A stretch of 64,000 bases of DNA from Dysgonomonas gadei ATCC BAA-286 (GTDB lineage Bacteria; Bacteroidota; Bacteroidia; Bacteroidales; Dysgonomonadaceae), in contig NZ_GL891980.1 of NCBI RefSeq assembly GCF_000213555.1, positions 434,001 through 498,000 on the forward strand, read 5' to 3'. The position numbers and the translations under genes are program-made. This document shows positions 1-9,397 of this stretch, one piece after another (position 1 is the first letter of the stretch; every line of letters starts with the position of its first letter). The notes under the pieces are model-generated. The model was not told where the DNA came from. It saw only the letters and a list, made by a program, of their open reading frames with translations, and did not search any database.

Positions 1-1390
1 TCCATAATGAAAGATATTTTTTTACGGCAGGATAAACCTCCTTTAACGTTTCTTTATCTCCTGTATTCATATAGTAATTCCAGAAACCATAGTACCCTAT
101 GCTGGCCAGCATTTGCCCAGGAAGCTCATTGTCATAATTTCCTGACGGAATAGGCGAGAACAGACTCCCGTCATTTTTCTGCCAAGCGGCAAGTTCTTTT
201 ATTGCTTTACTCATCAATGAATGCGTAGAAGGCGAGTATGTATAGAAACTCTGCCCCATAAGTACCACCACATCTCCCCACCATTGGGCCCGTTCTCTGT
301 CTGGGCAATCGAAATATGTATCCCGCATGTTTATGTAAAGTGTACGGAGGGCTTTATCCCAAAAACGCAGATAAAAAGTATCACTACACGAAAATGCCCC
401 TTGCACTTCTGTATTATAGCCGGTTTCCCGGTATCTTATCTCATCTATTTTCACACCCGATGGTACTGTTACATATATCTTTTGTCCATTGAGCCAACCA
501 AGGGATTCATAGTTTTGACTTCCTTTCTTCGTTATATATTCAGCTCTCATGTTTATATCTCCGCCGGCCTCCATATGATCTGTAAAAATAGAGATCAGAT
601 TCCCCCCTTCTTTATCAGAAATATCTACAATAGGCGTCATTTGCATATTGTAGGGAAGGTAAGCTATAACCGTATCATTCTTCACACCTTTTATCCGTTG
701 CAATTTGGAAGCTTTTTTAACACCGAAATCCTTCCAAAACGGGATCGGCCTTTTTATAAGGCTATTCCATGGAGCATCTCCCCAGTTGCCCAGTTCAACT
801 GCATTTTCGAAACCATACAAACTTTGGCAATCTGCTGTTTGCCAATTATCAATATCCTCTCGCGCATCGAAACGGATATTTGACTCAGGCAGACGATAGT
901 TAGGAAAAGGCTCCTCCGTATTGCCATAAGCAGGGTGTATCTTACACAACCACGAAGCATCGCTTATCAAGTTCTGAGCCCCCAACTTTGCATCAAAAAT
1001 GAGTCCTGCTTTACCACTACTCTTATGAGAGAACCCCTCTTTGCCAAAATACCATAAAAGAACGGCTATTTTATTATCACCGCTTTTGAGGAAAGGAGCT
1101 ATATTCACCTCGTCATAGTATGTGTCTCTCGGGTTAGGCCCACGCTTAAGTCCTCCTTCAAAAACGACCATTTTCCCATTAATCCAAAGCCAGTATTTAC
1201 TGTCAACCGCAATCCTGGCGATAACTGCAGTCGGCACTTTTTTAACTAATACGTCTTTACGGTAAGCAACCCAGGTATTCGGTTCATTTACTTTTTCTTC
1301 AGTCGATGTTATCCATCGGGATTGGGCATTTGTAATTTGAAAGCTAGTGAAATAACAAGCTAATAATAAAATGTTAATAATATTTTTCAT
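1..1390 (-). CDS. Alpha-L-rhamnosidase-like protein (GH78), N-terminal part
   Basis: Open reading frame read on the minus strand from an ATG at 1390 and running off the left edge; 463 residues are visible. It starts with a signal peptide ending near NAQS (residue ~24), so the enzyme is exported. An N-terminal beta-sandwich typical of rhamnosidase accessory domains follows (YWLWINGK, then a YYD and a GDNKIAVLLW stretch). Around residue 360 comes DCPDRERAQWWGD, which matches the conserved acidic DCPxRxE block at the start of the GH78 (alpha/alpha)6 catalytic barrel. The family releases terminal L-rhamnose from pectin side chains or glycosides. The C-terminal half of the barrel is outside the window, so catalytic completeness cannot be judged. 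Family call is firm; substrate is inference. Confidence 0.85.
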   Translation of the reverse strand, partial: MKNIINILLLACYFTSFQITNAQSRWITSTEEKVNEPNTWVAYRKDVLVKKVPTAVIARIAVDSKYWLWINGKMVVFEGGLKRGPNPRDTYYDEVNIAPFLKSGDNKIAVLLWYFGKEGFSHKSSGKAGLIFDAKLGAQNLISDASWLCKIHPAYGNTEEPFPNYRLPESNIRFDAREDIDNWQTADCQSLYGFENAVELGNWGDAPWNSLIKRPIPFWKDFGVKKASKLQRIKGVKNDTVIAYLPYNMQMTPIVDISDKEGGNLISIFTDHMEAGGDINMRAEYITKKGSQNYESLGWLNGQKIYVTVPSGVKIDEIRYRETGYNTEVQGAFSCSDTFYLRFWDKALRTLYINMRDTYFDCPDRERAQWWGDVVVLMGQSFYTYSPSTHSLMSKAIKELAAWQKNDGSLFSPIPSGNYDNELPGQMLASIGYYGFWNYYMNTGDKETLKEVYPAVKKYLSLW

Positions 1391-1534
1391 GTTCCATAAA
1401 TTAGTGAAGCATATACAAGTTTAATCTCCGGGCCTCTATCTAAGGGCATTAATATAGAGTAACGAACAATTATATATTATATCAGACAAAGAGGAATCGG
1501 GCATAATAATTTACATTCCTCAATCTCTGAATTT

Positions 1535-2488
1535 TTAAAGCATATCTATAATACTACGCTGATAGTAAAAATATTCATTTCTCTGTAATTCTCCGGATAC
1601 AGAGATTAAAGTTGAGAACCGTATCAATGACTTTATCCAACGTTTGTGGTTCTCACATATTACAGGATTGTCACAAGACAGAAAATCGACACAATACAAG
1701 CCTATCGCACCAGCTTCATAGCCGGCACCGGACATATAAGTGTAGGTACAGTCGAAAGAAATATGGGATATATAAATATCAAGCTTCTTTCCATACAATG
1801 ATAGTCCCGAGACGGCACATTTCTCCATATCGTTCAGCATCATATGAAGTTCCTTTTTTATCTGTGCAGTCTCGTCATTTGAGATCATTTCCATGCTCTG
1901 AAAATATTTAACAATCTCTACAAAATCAGTAAAAATATGCTTGTCGAAAATCAGAACAGAATTAACATTCTGAACTGCTGTTATGGCTTTCTTTTGTAAT
2001 GCATGGACTTCATTCGGAATCTGAACTTTGGAAAATTCCTTTGATACAGATTGCGGATATAATTGATAAAGTAAAATATAAAGATATACTTTCCCTAATA
2101 GTTGATATCTGAATAAGAATTCTTGAGGTAATGCTTTGTAGGCCATATACAGAAAACATGCCGGATCCTTTTTTATATATTCTACACCATCAGCTACCTC
2201 CTTCATCATACGGCAATACTCAGCCATAGGTTCTTCGGTAAAGACAGCACTCAGATGAAAAGCATAAGTATTATCATGTTTCACACCGATCAGCAGATCC
2301 AGTGATACGTTCATTTTTCGGCAAATACTCACAGCTTCATCTAATGTGAAAGGTATTTCTCCCCGAAGCCTGCGATATGCAGCTTCCTTTCCCACGGGAA
2401 TAATACTCATCAATAGATCTACGGTGTTTTGATCTTCAGAAGTATTTCTTTTTAATGCTCTAATTAATTCTTCTGTTATTACATCCAT
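1535..2488 (-). CDS. HTH transcriptional regulator, Bacteroidetes-specific type
   Basis: A 317-residue soluble protein. Residues ~15-66 form a Cro/C1-like or BetR-like helix-turn-helix (GKEAAYRRLRGEIPFTLDEA, then ICRKMNVSLDLLIG). The rest is an all-alpha region without a recognised enzyme motif and probably senses a ligand or dimerises. Proteins of this shape are common and largely uncharacterised in Bacteroidales. It is a single gene with its own promoter; an inverted repeat over its start site (2537-2555) suggests autoregulation. The neighbouring GH78 gene is on the same strand downstream, so regulating it is possible but unproven. Confidence 0.7.
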   Translation of the reverse strand: MDVITEELIRALKRNTSEDQNTVDLLMSIIPVGKEAAYRRLRGEIPFTLDEAVSICRKMNVSLDLLIGVKHDNTYAFHLSAVFTEEPMAEYCRMMKEVADGVEYIKKDPACFLYMAYKALPQEFLFRYQLLGKVYLYILLYQLYPQSVSKEFSKVQIPNEVHALQKKAITAVQNVNSVLIFDKHIFTDFVEIVKYFQSMEMISNDETAQIKKELHMMLNDMEKCAVSGLSLYGKKLDIYISHISFDCTYTYMSGAGYEAGAIGLYCVDFLSCDNPVICENHKRWIKSLIRFSTLISVSGELQRNEYFYYQRSIIDML

Positions 2489-2536
2489 AAGATAAATTTA
2501 TTGGGCAATCTCACTAAGCACAACTAAATTACTACG

Positions 2537-2558
2537 TTTTGCCTAGATGGCAAAATTA
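2537..2558 (-). promoter_or_regulatory. Promoter -7 element with overlapping inverted repeat, HTH regulator gene
   Basis: On the minus strand TAATTTTG (complement of 2551-2558) fits the Bacteroidetes -7 consensus TAnnTTTG. An inverted repeat TTTTGCC-N5-GGCAAAA (2537-2543 and 2549-2555) overlaps it and runs into the expected start site, about 50-60 nt before the ATG at 2488. A repressor bound here would block its own promoter. Confidence 0.5.
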
Positions 2559-2617
2559 AAAGCCCGAAAACTCAAAGAAAGTTTACGAATCATGCTTTCA
2601 TACCTCTATAACGGATA

Positions 2618-2655
2618 TAAAAAAACTTCCGGTACAATTAATTGTGTACCGGAAG
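2618..2655 (-). terminator. Rho-independent terminator after typA
   Basis: Perfect 11-bp stem CTTCCGGTACA (2626-2636) with TGTACCGGAAG (2645-2655) and an 8-nt loop. On the minus strand it is followed by a run of seven T (2619-2625). It lies ~45 nt beyond the typA stop. Confidence 0.85.
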
Positions 2656-2697
2656 AACATATATAAATCTGTTTTATCGAATTAAAAAAGAGTTGTT

Positions 2698-4503
2698 TTA
2701 ATTGGTATTTTTTGTCATACGCTTACGGTCGTTCTCATCAAGATATATCTTCCTCAAACGGATAGAATTAGGAGTAACCTCTACATATTCATCTTCCTTA
2801 ATATATTCCAAAGCATCTTCAAGACTAAAAATAATAGCTGGAGCCAATCGTACCTTATCATCTGTACCGGATGCACGCACATTTGTTAATTTTTTGGATT
2901 TTGTGAGATTCACGACCAGATCGCCATCCTTATTGTGCTCACCTACAATCTGTCCCATATAAATATCTGTTTGAGGTTCAACAAAGAAACGTCCCCGGTC
3001 TTGTAGCTTATCTATGGCATAAGCAAAAGCATTGCCCGATTCGCTGGCAATAATAGAGCCGTTCGCACGCTTTTCAATATCACCCTTCCACGGTTGGAAT
3101 TCAAGGAAACGATGTGCTATAACAGCTTCTCCTGCCGATAGTGTAAGAGCTGTATTATTCAACCCTATTATACCTCTCGATGGTATGGTAAATTCAAGAT
3201 ATACACGGTCTTTTTTACTTCCCATCATTGTCAGCTCACCCCGACGGCGTGTTACCAGATCGATAATCTTACTGGAATATTCCTCCGGCAAATTAATCGT
3301 TAGCTCTTCTACCGGTTCATGTTTAACACCGTTTATTTCCTTTATGATTACTTTTGGTTGTCCGACCTGCAATTCATAACCCTCGCGACGCATTGTCTCT
3401 ATCAGGATAGATAAGTGAAGGATACCACGTCCGAATACCAGCCAGCTATCGGCATTTGCGGTGGATTCTACACGCAAAGCCAGATTACGGTCGAGTTCCC
3501 TCATCAGGCGGTCATGTATATGGCGCGATGTCACAAACTTACCATCCTTTCCGAAGAAAGGAGAATCATTGATTGTGAAAAGCATTGACATTGTTGGCTC
3601 GTCGATATCGATAGTCGGTAATGGTTCAGGATTTTCTATACTAGCAATTGAATCACCAATTTCGAAACCCTCTATTCCTACAAGGGCACATATATCTCCG
3701 CATTGAACAACAGGGACTTTAGTACGTCCCAGTCCTTCAAATGTATTTATTTCTTTTATCTTAGTTTTAATTATGCTGCCATCCCTTTTGCAAAGAGAGA
3801 CATCCATATTCTCCTTTAATTCGCCACGATGAACACGCCCTACAGCTATACGTCCTACATATTTGGAGTAATCGAGCGATGTGATCAGCATTTGCGGAGT
3901 ACCTTCCAAAATTTCAGGGGCAGGTATATGCTTTACAATGGCATCGAGAAGCGGGGTGATATCTTCGGTGGGCTTACGCCAATCATCAGACATCCAGCCT
4001 TGCTTGGCCGAACCGTATATGGTTGGAAAATCTAACTGTTCCTCTGAAGCATCCAGGCTGAACATAAGGTCGAAAACCATTTCATGTACTTCATCCGGAC
4101 GACAATTCGGTTTGTCTACTTTATTGATAACCACAATCGGCTTCAGTCCCATCTGAATAGCTTTCTGTAAAACAAAACGCGTTTGCGGCATAGGTCCCTC
4201 AAAGGCATCGACCAACAACAAACAGCCGTCAGCCATATTCAATACCCGTTCTACCTCACCTCCGAAGTCGGCGTGTCCGGGAGTATCTATTATATTGATC
4301 TTTGTTCCTTTGTAATTGATGGAAACGTTCTTGGACAGGATGGTGATTCCACGCTCACGCTCCAGGTCGTTATTATCTAGAATAAGCTCACCTGTTGATT
4401 GATTCCCTCTGAAGAGTTGCCCGGCAAGCAGCATCTTATCTACAAGGGTAGTCTTACCGTGGTCTACGTGTGCGATAATCGCAATATTTCTAATATTTTG
4501 CAT
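2698..4503 (-). CDS. typA: Ribosome-associated GTPase BipA/TypA
   Basis: A 601-residue translational GTPase of the EF-G superfamily that binds the 70S ribosome and helps 50S assembly and stress or low-temperature growth. Visible GTPase motifs are AHVDHGKTT (G1), ERERGITI (G2 region), DTPGHADFGG (G3) and NKVDKP (G4), followed by domain II, an EF-G-like domain V and the BipA-specific C-terminal domain. Length fits the family (~600-615). I place the start at the ATG at 4503 (MQNIRNIAII). An in-frame TTG 21 nt upstream lies inside the -7 promoter element and cannot be the start. Monocistronic, with its own promoter and terminator. Confidence 0.96.
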   Translation of the reverse strand: MQNIRNIAIIAHVDHGKTTLVDKMLLAGQLFRGNQSTGELILDNNDLERERGITILSKNVSINYKGTKINIIDTPGHADFGGEVERVLNMADGCLLLVDAFEGPMPQTRFVLQKAIQMGLKPIVVINKVDKPNCRPDEVHEMVFDLMFSLDASEEQLDFPTIYGSAKQGWMSDDWRKPTEDITPLLDAIVKHIPAPEILEGTPQMLITSLDYSKYVGRIAVGRVHRGELKENMDVSLCKRDGSIIKTKIKEINTFEGLGRTKVPVVQCGDICALVGIEGFEIGDSIASIENPEPLPTIDIDEPTMSMLFTINDSPFFGKDGKFVTSRHIHDRLMRELDRNLALRVESTANADSWLVFGRGILHLSILIETMRREGYELQVGQPKVIIKEINGVKHEPVEELTINLPEEYSSKIIDLVTRRRGELTMMGSKKDRVYLEFTIPSRGIIGLNNTALTLSAGEAVIAHRFLEFQPWKGDIEKRANGSIIASESGNAFAYAIDKLQDRGRFFVEPQTDIYMGQIVGEHNKDGDLVVNLTKSKKLTNVRASGTDDKVRLAPAIIFSLEDALEYIKEDEYVEVTPNSIRLRKIYLDENDRKRMTKNTN

Positions 4504-4521
4504 ATATATGATTTGAGGGTG

Positions 4522-4550
4522 CAAAGGTACTACTTTTTAATAACATACAA
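4522..4550 (-). promoter_or_regulatory. typA promoter
   Basis: Minus-strand TACCTTTG (complement of 4522-4529) matches TAnnTTTG. A TTG (complement of 4548-4550) lies 18 nt upstream as the -33 element. The expected start site is only ~10-15 nt before the typA ATG at 4503, giving a very short leader. Confidence 0.7.
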
Positions 4551-4627
4551 TCAAAAACAGTATTAAAAGAGAAGTGTCCTTTCTAATAAAATAGGATATC
4601 ATTTACCTGCTATATTCAGGGATATAA

Positions 4628-5392
4628 TCAGGATAAGCTTTTACTATCTGTATGTATAAACAGGAAGTCGCCGGATAACTTTTTTATAACCTCTTCATCA
4701 GAGGTAAGGAGTCCGTCTTGCAATTTATGAGAGATATAACCCAGTTTCTTAAATAAGTTTTTTACAGGCTCTTCGTTTTCACCCCAGACTTCTACCTGGA
4801 CTACCGGTCTAAACTTATCTATAATATTTTCCATATCGGACAAGACAACGTATTCAAATCCTTCGATATCACATTTGATATAATCAAGTCTTTCTATCGA
4901 TGAAAATAACTTTGACGGAATTTTCATTCTAGCATCAAATGTAAATTCCTGAGTCTGAATATTTCCATCTCTCCGGGAATCATATACATGAGGTAAACCC
5001 GTCCTTAAATATCCGACGTTAGGAGAACAGACCAATGTTACATCTTTTTCTTCTTTTCCCAATGCGTAGGGATACAATACGATATTCTTTCTTTTACGGG
5101 CTTTTTCATTAAATATCTTATTATACAAGGCGATAGGCTCCACCGAATATACCACCCCCGACTTTCCTACCCACGAAGACATCAATATAGAGTAATAGCC
5201 CAGATTAGCGCCGATGTCTATAACGACATCTCCTTCATTTATGAGATTTTTTATGTAATAATGATATTCGTATTCCTTTTTATTCTTTAGTAATCCCCAT
5301 CTATACATTACAAAAAATAATCTTTGCAACAGCCGTAAGTAGTTTTCAATACTCAGGTAGCGAAAGATTATTTTTTGTATGCTATTTTTCAT
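4628..5392 (-). CDS. FkbM family methyltransferase
   Basis: A 254-residue SAM-dependent methyltransferase of the FkbM type (Methyltransf_21). The SAM-binding motif is VIDIGANLGYYS (~residues 57-68), followed by VYSVEP and YIKCDIEGFEYVVL. FkbM proteins typically O-methylate sugars of glycolipids, polysaccharides or secondary metabolites. It starts 69 nt after the lpxA stop on the same strand and has no promoter of its own that I can see, so it is probably the last gene of the lpx operon. That placement suggests, but does not prove, methylation of an LPS or other envelope sugar. Confidence 0.8.
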   Translation of the reverse strand: MKNSIQKIIFRYLSIENYLRLLQRLFFVMYRWGLLKNKKEYEYHYYIKNLINEGDVVIDIGANLGYYSILMSSWVGKSGVVYSVEPIALYNKIFNEKARKRKNIVLYPYALGKEEKDVTLVCSPNVGYLRTGLPHVYDSRRDGNIQTQEFTFDARMKIPSKLFSSIERLDYIKCDIEGFEYVVLSDMENIIDKFRPVVQVEVWGENEEPVKNLFKKLGYISHKLQDGLLTSDEEVIKKLSGDFLFIHTDSKSLS

Positions 5393-5461
5393 ATGTTACG
5401 CAGATCTGATTATTTACAGGACTTTATCCTCAAAGCCATTTATAATCAAAAAAGAGATCAA

Positions 5462-6247
5462 TTATCCCATATATCCTCTAACGATTCCGCGAGGTGAGTT
5501 TTTTACAAAATCTACGATTAATCTCATTTCAGGAGTTTCTTCAAACTCTTTCTCTATTTTGCTTACGGCATCCGAGAAATTGAACCCTGACTGATAGATG
5601 ATACGGTATATTTCCTGTATTTCGTTTATTTTCTCATTGGAATAGCCATTTCTTCTCAGTCCGACCAGGTTTACACCTGAATAACAAACAGGCTCGCGTC
5701 CTGCAATAATATACGGAGGGATATCTTTTCCTAAACGTGTACCTCCCTGAATCATTACATGCGCTCCGATACGTGTAAACTGATGTACCAATGTACCGCC
5801 ACTCAAGATAGCATGATGATCGACCTCTACCTCTCCGGCTAATTGCGTTGCATTACCAACTATTGCATAATCGTTTATAACACAATCGTGCGCAATATGG
5901 CTATATGCCATTAACAAACAATTACTGCCGACTTTTGTATATCCCTTCGATGCTGTTCCACGATTTACGGTAACGCACTCTCTAACGGTAGTATTATCTC
6001 CTATAATAGCCAGACTGTCCTCTCCTCTGAATTTTAGATCTTGAGGAAGACCTCCTATCACTGCTCCCGGAAATATGCGACAATCTTTCCCTACACAGGC
6101 CCCATAGCGTATATTAGCGCCGGACATGACTAGCGTGCCATCTCCGATTTCTACATTTTTATCGACAAAAGCGAATGGTTCTATTACTACATTCTCTCCT
6201 AATATTGCCTCAGGATGTACATATGCCTGATGAGATATATTTGACAT
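5462..6247 (-). CDS. lpxA: UDP-N-acetylglucosamine O-acyltransferase
   Basis: A 261-residue left-handed beta-helix acyltransferase that moves 3-hydroxyacyl chains from ACP to O-3 of UDP-GlcNAc, the first step of lipid A synthesis in the cytoplasm. Hexapeptide repeats fill the first ~180 residues. The catalytic histidine is in MAYSHIAHDC, and the C-terminal part is the usual helical domain. Length equals the family norm. It follows lpxC/fabZ by ~100 nt in the lpxD-lpxC/fabZ-lpxA operon. Confidence 0.97.
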   Translation of the reverse strand: MSNISHQAYVHPEAILGENVVIEPFAFVDKNVEIGDGTLVMSGANIRYGACVGKDCRIFPGAVIGGLPQDLKFRGEDSLAIIGDNTTVRECVTVNRGTASKGYTKVGSNCLLMAYSHIAHDCVINDYAIVGNATQLAGEVEVDHHAILSGGTLVHQFTRIGAHVMIQGGTRLGKDIPPYIIAGREPVCYSGVNLVGLRRNGYSNEKINEIQEIYRIIYQSGFNFSDAVSKIEKEFEETPEMRLIVDFVKNSPRGIVRGYMG

Positions 6248-6349
6248 GATATACTATATTAAGGTCTTAGACCTATTTATTACTTTTGTACCAGATGCAG
6301 CTATAATCGACCATAATCGAATAATGTTGCATTAAATACTTTATTTTAC

Positions 6350-7735
6350 TTATTTATTTTTTACTATTTGGGCAGTAAATTCCGCTTCAGAAACGAGCTT
6401 ATCGCCAATAAAAGCATATCCTTTCATATTAGCAATTCCCCTGCGTATTTCAGACATCATATTGAGCCTGAAAATAAGCGTATCACCCGGTACAGCCTTA
6501 CTCCTGAATTTAACATTATCTATTTTCAGGAAATAGGTAGAATATCTTTCCGGTTCATCAACCTGCGAAAGCACCAGCAGCCCTCCTATCTGTGCCATAG
6601 CCTCTATCTGAAGTACTCCCGGCATAACAGGTTCCTGAGGAAAGTGACCTTGGAAGAACTGCTCATTTACACTAAGGTTCTTAATACCGACAATATATTT
6701 TTGTCCGATCTCAATTACCTTATCTACCATCAAAAATGGATATCGGTGAGGTAAAAGCTCTTTTATTCTGTTTATATCAAAGACAGGCTCTTTGTTTGGT
6801 TCGTATACGGGTGGTTGCACTTCGTTGAGCTTAATTTGTTTACGAACTAAACGTGCCAGTTTGTTATTTATTTTATGTCCGGGACGAGTTGCTATTATGC
6901 GCCCTTTTATCGGTTTACCAATCAGAGCCATATCTCCAATGATATCGAGGAGTTTATGTCTGGCCGGTTCATTTGGATACTGGATCTGTTTGTTATTAAG
7001 ATAACCTAGTTCCGATGCATTCTTATGCGGCACACCTAGCAGATCGGCAAGGCTATCCAGATCTTGCTGAGATATCTGGCGTTCGTAGATAACGATTGCA
7101 TTATCCAGGTCGCCACCTTTTATCAATCCGGCATCACGTAATTTCTGTACTTCACGAACAAAGACAAAAGTACGGGCGGTTGCAATCTCTTTTGTGAAAT
7201 CTTCCAGATTATCAAGAGAAGCCGATTGATTTGGTATATATTTCGATTCGAATTCTATGAATGAATTTATACAGAAACGGTCGTCCGGCAACAAGGTCAA
7301 CTTTGACCCTGTTTCTTCGTCTACGACTTCCATCTTCTGACGAACAACAAAATAATCTCTTTCCTCTGTTTGCTCTACTATTCCTACTCCATATATCGCC
7401 TGAACATATTGTATGGCACTTCCATCCAGAATAGGAAATTCAGGAGCATTTACTTCGATAAGACAATTATCTATCCTCAAAGCATACAAAGCAGCCATAG
7501 CATGCTCTATAGTGCTTATCTGCACCCCGTCTTTTACGAGTACTGTCCCACGTTGAGTATTACCAACATTTTCGGCCAGAGCGTCTATTACAGGCTGGTT
7601 TTCCAGATCTACTCTTTTAATTTTGTATCCGTGGTTTTCAGGAGCCGGATTAAATGTTATCGTAATTGGTAGTCCTGTATGTAAACCTTTCCCCTGTAAA
7701 GTGAAACTGCCTTTCAGCGTATGTTGCTTGCTCAT
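6350..7735 (-). CDS. lpxC/fabZ: Bifunctional UDP-3-O-acyl-GlcNAc deacetylase / 3-hydroxyacyl-ACP dehydratase
   Basis: A 461-residue fusion typical of Bacteroidetes. Residues 1-~300 are LpxC, the zinc deacetylase and committed step of lipid A synthesis (STIEHAMAAL and EFPILDGSA are visible, with a C-terminal ARHKLLDIIGD zinc/active-site block). Residues ~315-461 are FabZ (HRYPFLMVDK, then QGHFPQEPVMPG with the active-site His and QIEAMAQ with the Glu), which dehydrates 3-hydroxyacyl-ACP. The two halves compete for the same acyl-ACP pool, so fusion could balance lipid A against phospholipid. It follows lpxD by 20 nt. Confidence 0.97.
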   Translation of the reverse strand: MSKQHTLKGSFTLQGKGLHTGLPITITFNPAPENHGYKIKRVDLENQPVIDALAENVGNTQRGTVLVKDGVQISTIEHAMAALYALRIDNCLIEVNAPEFPILDGSAIQYVQAIYGVGIVEQTEERDYFVVRQKMEVVDEETGSKLTLLPDDRFCINSFIEFESKYIPNQSASLDNLEDFTKEIATARTFVFVREVQKLRDAGLIKGGDLDNAIVIYERQISQQDLDSLADLLGVPHKNASELGYLNNKQIQYPNEPARHKLLDIIGDMALIGKPIKGRIIATRPGHKINNKLARLVRKQIKLNEVQPPVYEPNKEPVFDINRIKELLPHRYPFLMVDKVIEIGQKYIVGIKNLSVNEQFFQGHFPQEPVMPGVLQIEAMAQIGGLLVLSQVDEPERYSTYFLKIDNVKFRSKAVPGDTLIFRLNMMSEIRRGIANMKGYAFIGDKLVSEAEFTAQIVKNK

Positions 7736-7755
7736 TATTAATAAATAAATGGTTC

Positions 7756-8802
7756 TTATTTGTTTTGGTTAGATTTTAATTCTTCTACTTCCTTCTGTAG
7801 CTGGGCCAATTGACGGTACATATCGGGCAGCTTAGGAAATACAACACTTGATTTGAAGAAATTCTTGACAGGTATGGCGGGAGATCCTAAGATTTTGGAA
7901 TCTGATTCAATATTGCTTATAATTCCGGATTGGGCACCCACACTGGAATTATCTCCGATAGTAATATGTCCACCGAGTCCTACTTGTCCTCCAAATACAC
8001 AATGCTTACCTATTTTTGTAGAGCCGGATACGCCGACCTGGGCGGCCATTACTGTATTTTCTCCAATTTCTACATTGTGGGCTATCTGGATAAGGTTATC
8101 CAACTTAACACCTCTGTGCACCACAGTAGCGTCCATCACGGCACGGTCTATGGTTGTATTTGCCCCTATCTCAACATCATCTTCGATGATTACAATACCC
8201 ATCTGCGGAATCTTCTTATATATTCCATCTTCAGGAGCAAACCCAAAGCCATCACTGCCTATTACAGCTCCTGCATGAATTATACAATTATTACCAATGG
8301 TACATCCCTGATACACCTTTGCTCCGGGGTATATGATAGTATTGTCCCCAATTGTAACATTTTCACCAATGTATACCTGAGGATATATTTTAGTGTTATT
8401 CCCTATTAGTACATTTTCTGCAATATAAGCAAATGCACCGACATATATATTCTCTCCATATTTAACATTCGTAGCAATATAAGACATAGCTTCTATCCCT
8501 GATTTCTGAGGCTTCGTCTTCTCTACCATATCCAACAGGATAGCCAGTGCCGCATATGCATTAAAACAACGGATAAGAGTCGCCTTTACAGGCTGATCGG
8601 CTATAAAATCGTTATTTACCAGAACAATGCTGGCATCTGTACTATATATATAGTGCGTATATTTGGGATTCGCTAAAAAAGTCAGCGTTCCCGGCTTACC
8701 GTCTTCTATTCTGGAAAAATTATTCACCACAACTGAAGAATCACCTTCAATTGTACCATTTAATACTGTAGCAATTTGCTCTGCAGTGAAGGATATTTGC
8801 AT
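7756..8802 (-). CDS. lpxD: UDP-3-O-acylglucosamine N-acyltransferase
   Basis: A 348-residue trimeric hexapeptide-repeat enzyme adding the second acyl chain to UDP-3-O-acyl-GlcN. It has an N-terminal uridine-binding domain (residues ~1-100), a long left-handed beta-helix (~105-300) with the catalytic His in LDNLIQIAHNVEIG, and a C-terminal helix. First gene of the lpxD-lpxC/fabZ-lpxA-fkbM operon, with a TATATTTG promoter element 62 nt upstream. Confidence 0.97.
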   Translation of the reverse strand: MQISFTAEQIATVLNGTIEGDSSVVVNNFSRIEDGKPGTLTFLANPKYTHYIYSTDASIVLVNNDFIADQPVKATLIRCFNAYAALAILLDMVEKTKPQKSGIEAMSYIATNVKYGENIYVGAFAYIAENVLIGNNTKIYPQVYIGENVTIGDNTIIYPGAKVYQGCTIGNNCIIHAGAVIGSDGFGFAPEDGIYKKIPQMGIVIIEDDVEIGANTTIDRAVMDATVVHRGVKLDNLIQIAHNVEIGENTVMAAQVGVSGSTKIGKHCVFGGQVGLGGHITIGDNSSVGAQSGIISNIESDSKILGSPAIPVKNFFKSSVVFPKLPDMYRQLAQLQKEVEELKSNQNK

Positions 8803-8863
8803 AAATAAATATTCAAAAGTATTTGGCGTCCCTTTAAGAGATGCGAAATAAATAATAATTTTC

Positions 8864-8871
8864 CAAATATA
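8864..8871 (-). promoter_or_regulatory. lpx operon promoter, -7 element
   Basis: Minus-strand TATATTTG (complement of 8864-8871) matches TAnnTTTG exactly and lies 62 nt upstream of the lpxD ATG. I did not find a convincing -33 element. Confidence 0.5.
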
Positions 8872-8920
8872 TGACTTTTATACTTAAAAAAACAGTTGGC
8901 GAAGGTGAAATATTATATAT

Positions 8921-9391
8921 TTATTCTATCTTTCCATAAAAACTTATGGTCTGCCGATTCGTATCCTGCACTGTCAGAGTGGCATATCCGGTATTCCCTA
9001 TTTGTAATGTGAGGGTGTATTTTTTGGCATTATCCCGCGGTTTTATCGCAACCTCCCACATATCTTTCTTTCCTTTGGTCTGCGTATATTCAAAGTCGGT
9101 ACTGATAAACTTTATCCCCCCTTCATCCGTCGACATCGGAGCCACATATGCCCGGCCAAAGTAAGGTAAATACGAATCTACCGTATCTTTGGAAATACGT
9201 AACGAATATGAATAATTAAGATTTATTGATTTGCCGGATGTAGGAAGAGCTGTAGTGGGGACAAATTTATAATTCTGACTCTCCACTTTATTCGTAATCT
9301 GCGATATAGTTTCTTGCTTCGACAGGCTTTCTCCCGATTTACAACTAATCATAAATAATGCAATCAGTGCAGTTGCTATGAGTGTTTTCAT
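8921..9391 (-). CDS. DUF4251 lipoprotein
   Basis: A 156-residue lipoprotein. The signal peptide ends in the lipobox-like FMISC (Cys 17), and the mature part matches the Bacteroidetes family DUF4251 in length and pattern (FVPTTALPTSG, YVAPMSTDEGGIKF, NRQTISFYGKIE). Function unknown. Upstream of the ATG at 9391 is AAAGGAGGAATTTCAGC, a full Shine-Dalgarno match, unusual in this phylum. It stands alone between a membrane-protein gene and lpxD, all on the minus strand. Confidence 0.8.
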   Translation of the reverse strand: MKTLIATALIALFMISCKSGESLSKQETISQITNKVESQNYKFVPTTALPTSGKSINLNYSYSLRISKDTVDSYLPYFGRAYVAPMSTDEGGIKFISTDFEYTQTKGKKDMWEVAIKPRDNAKKYTLTLQIGNTGYATLTVQDTNRQTISFYGKIE

Positions 9392-9397
9392 GCTGAA

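Noticed and set aside
221..883. 220-codon plus-strand frame with many hydrophobic residues
   Set aside because: Lies wholly inside the GH78 rhamnosidase gene on the other strand, whose reading frame has family motifs and a signal peptide.
7930..8409. 159-codon plus-strand frame inside lpxD
   Set aside because: Antisense to the catalytic beta-helix of lpxD; composition explained by the hexapeptide codons.
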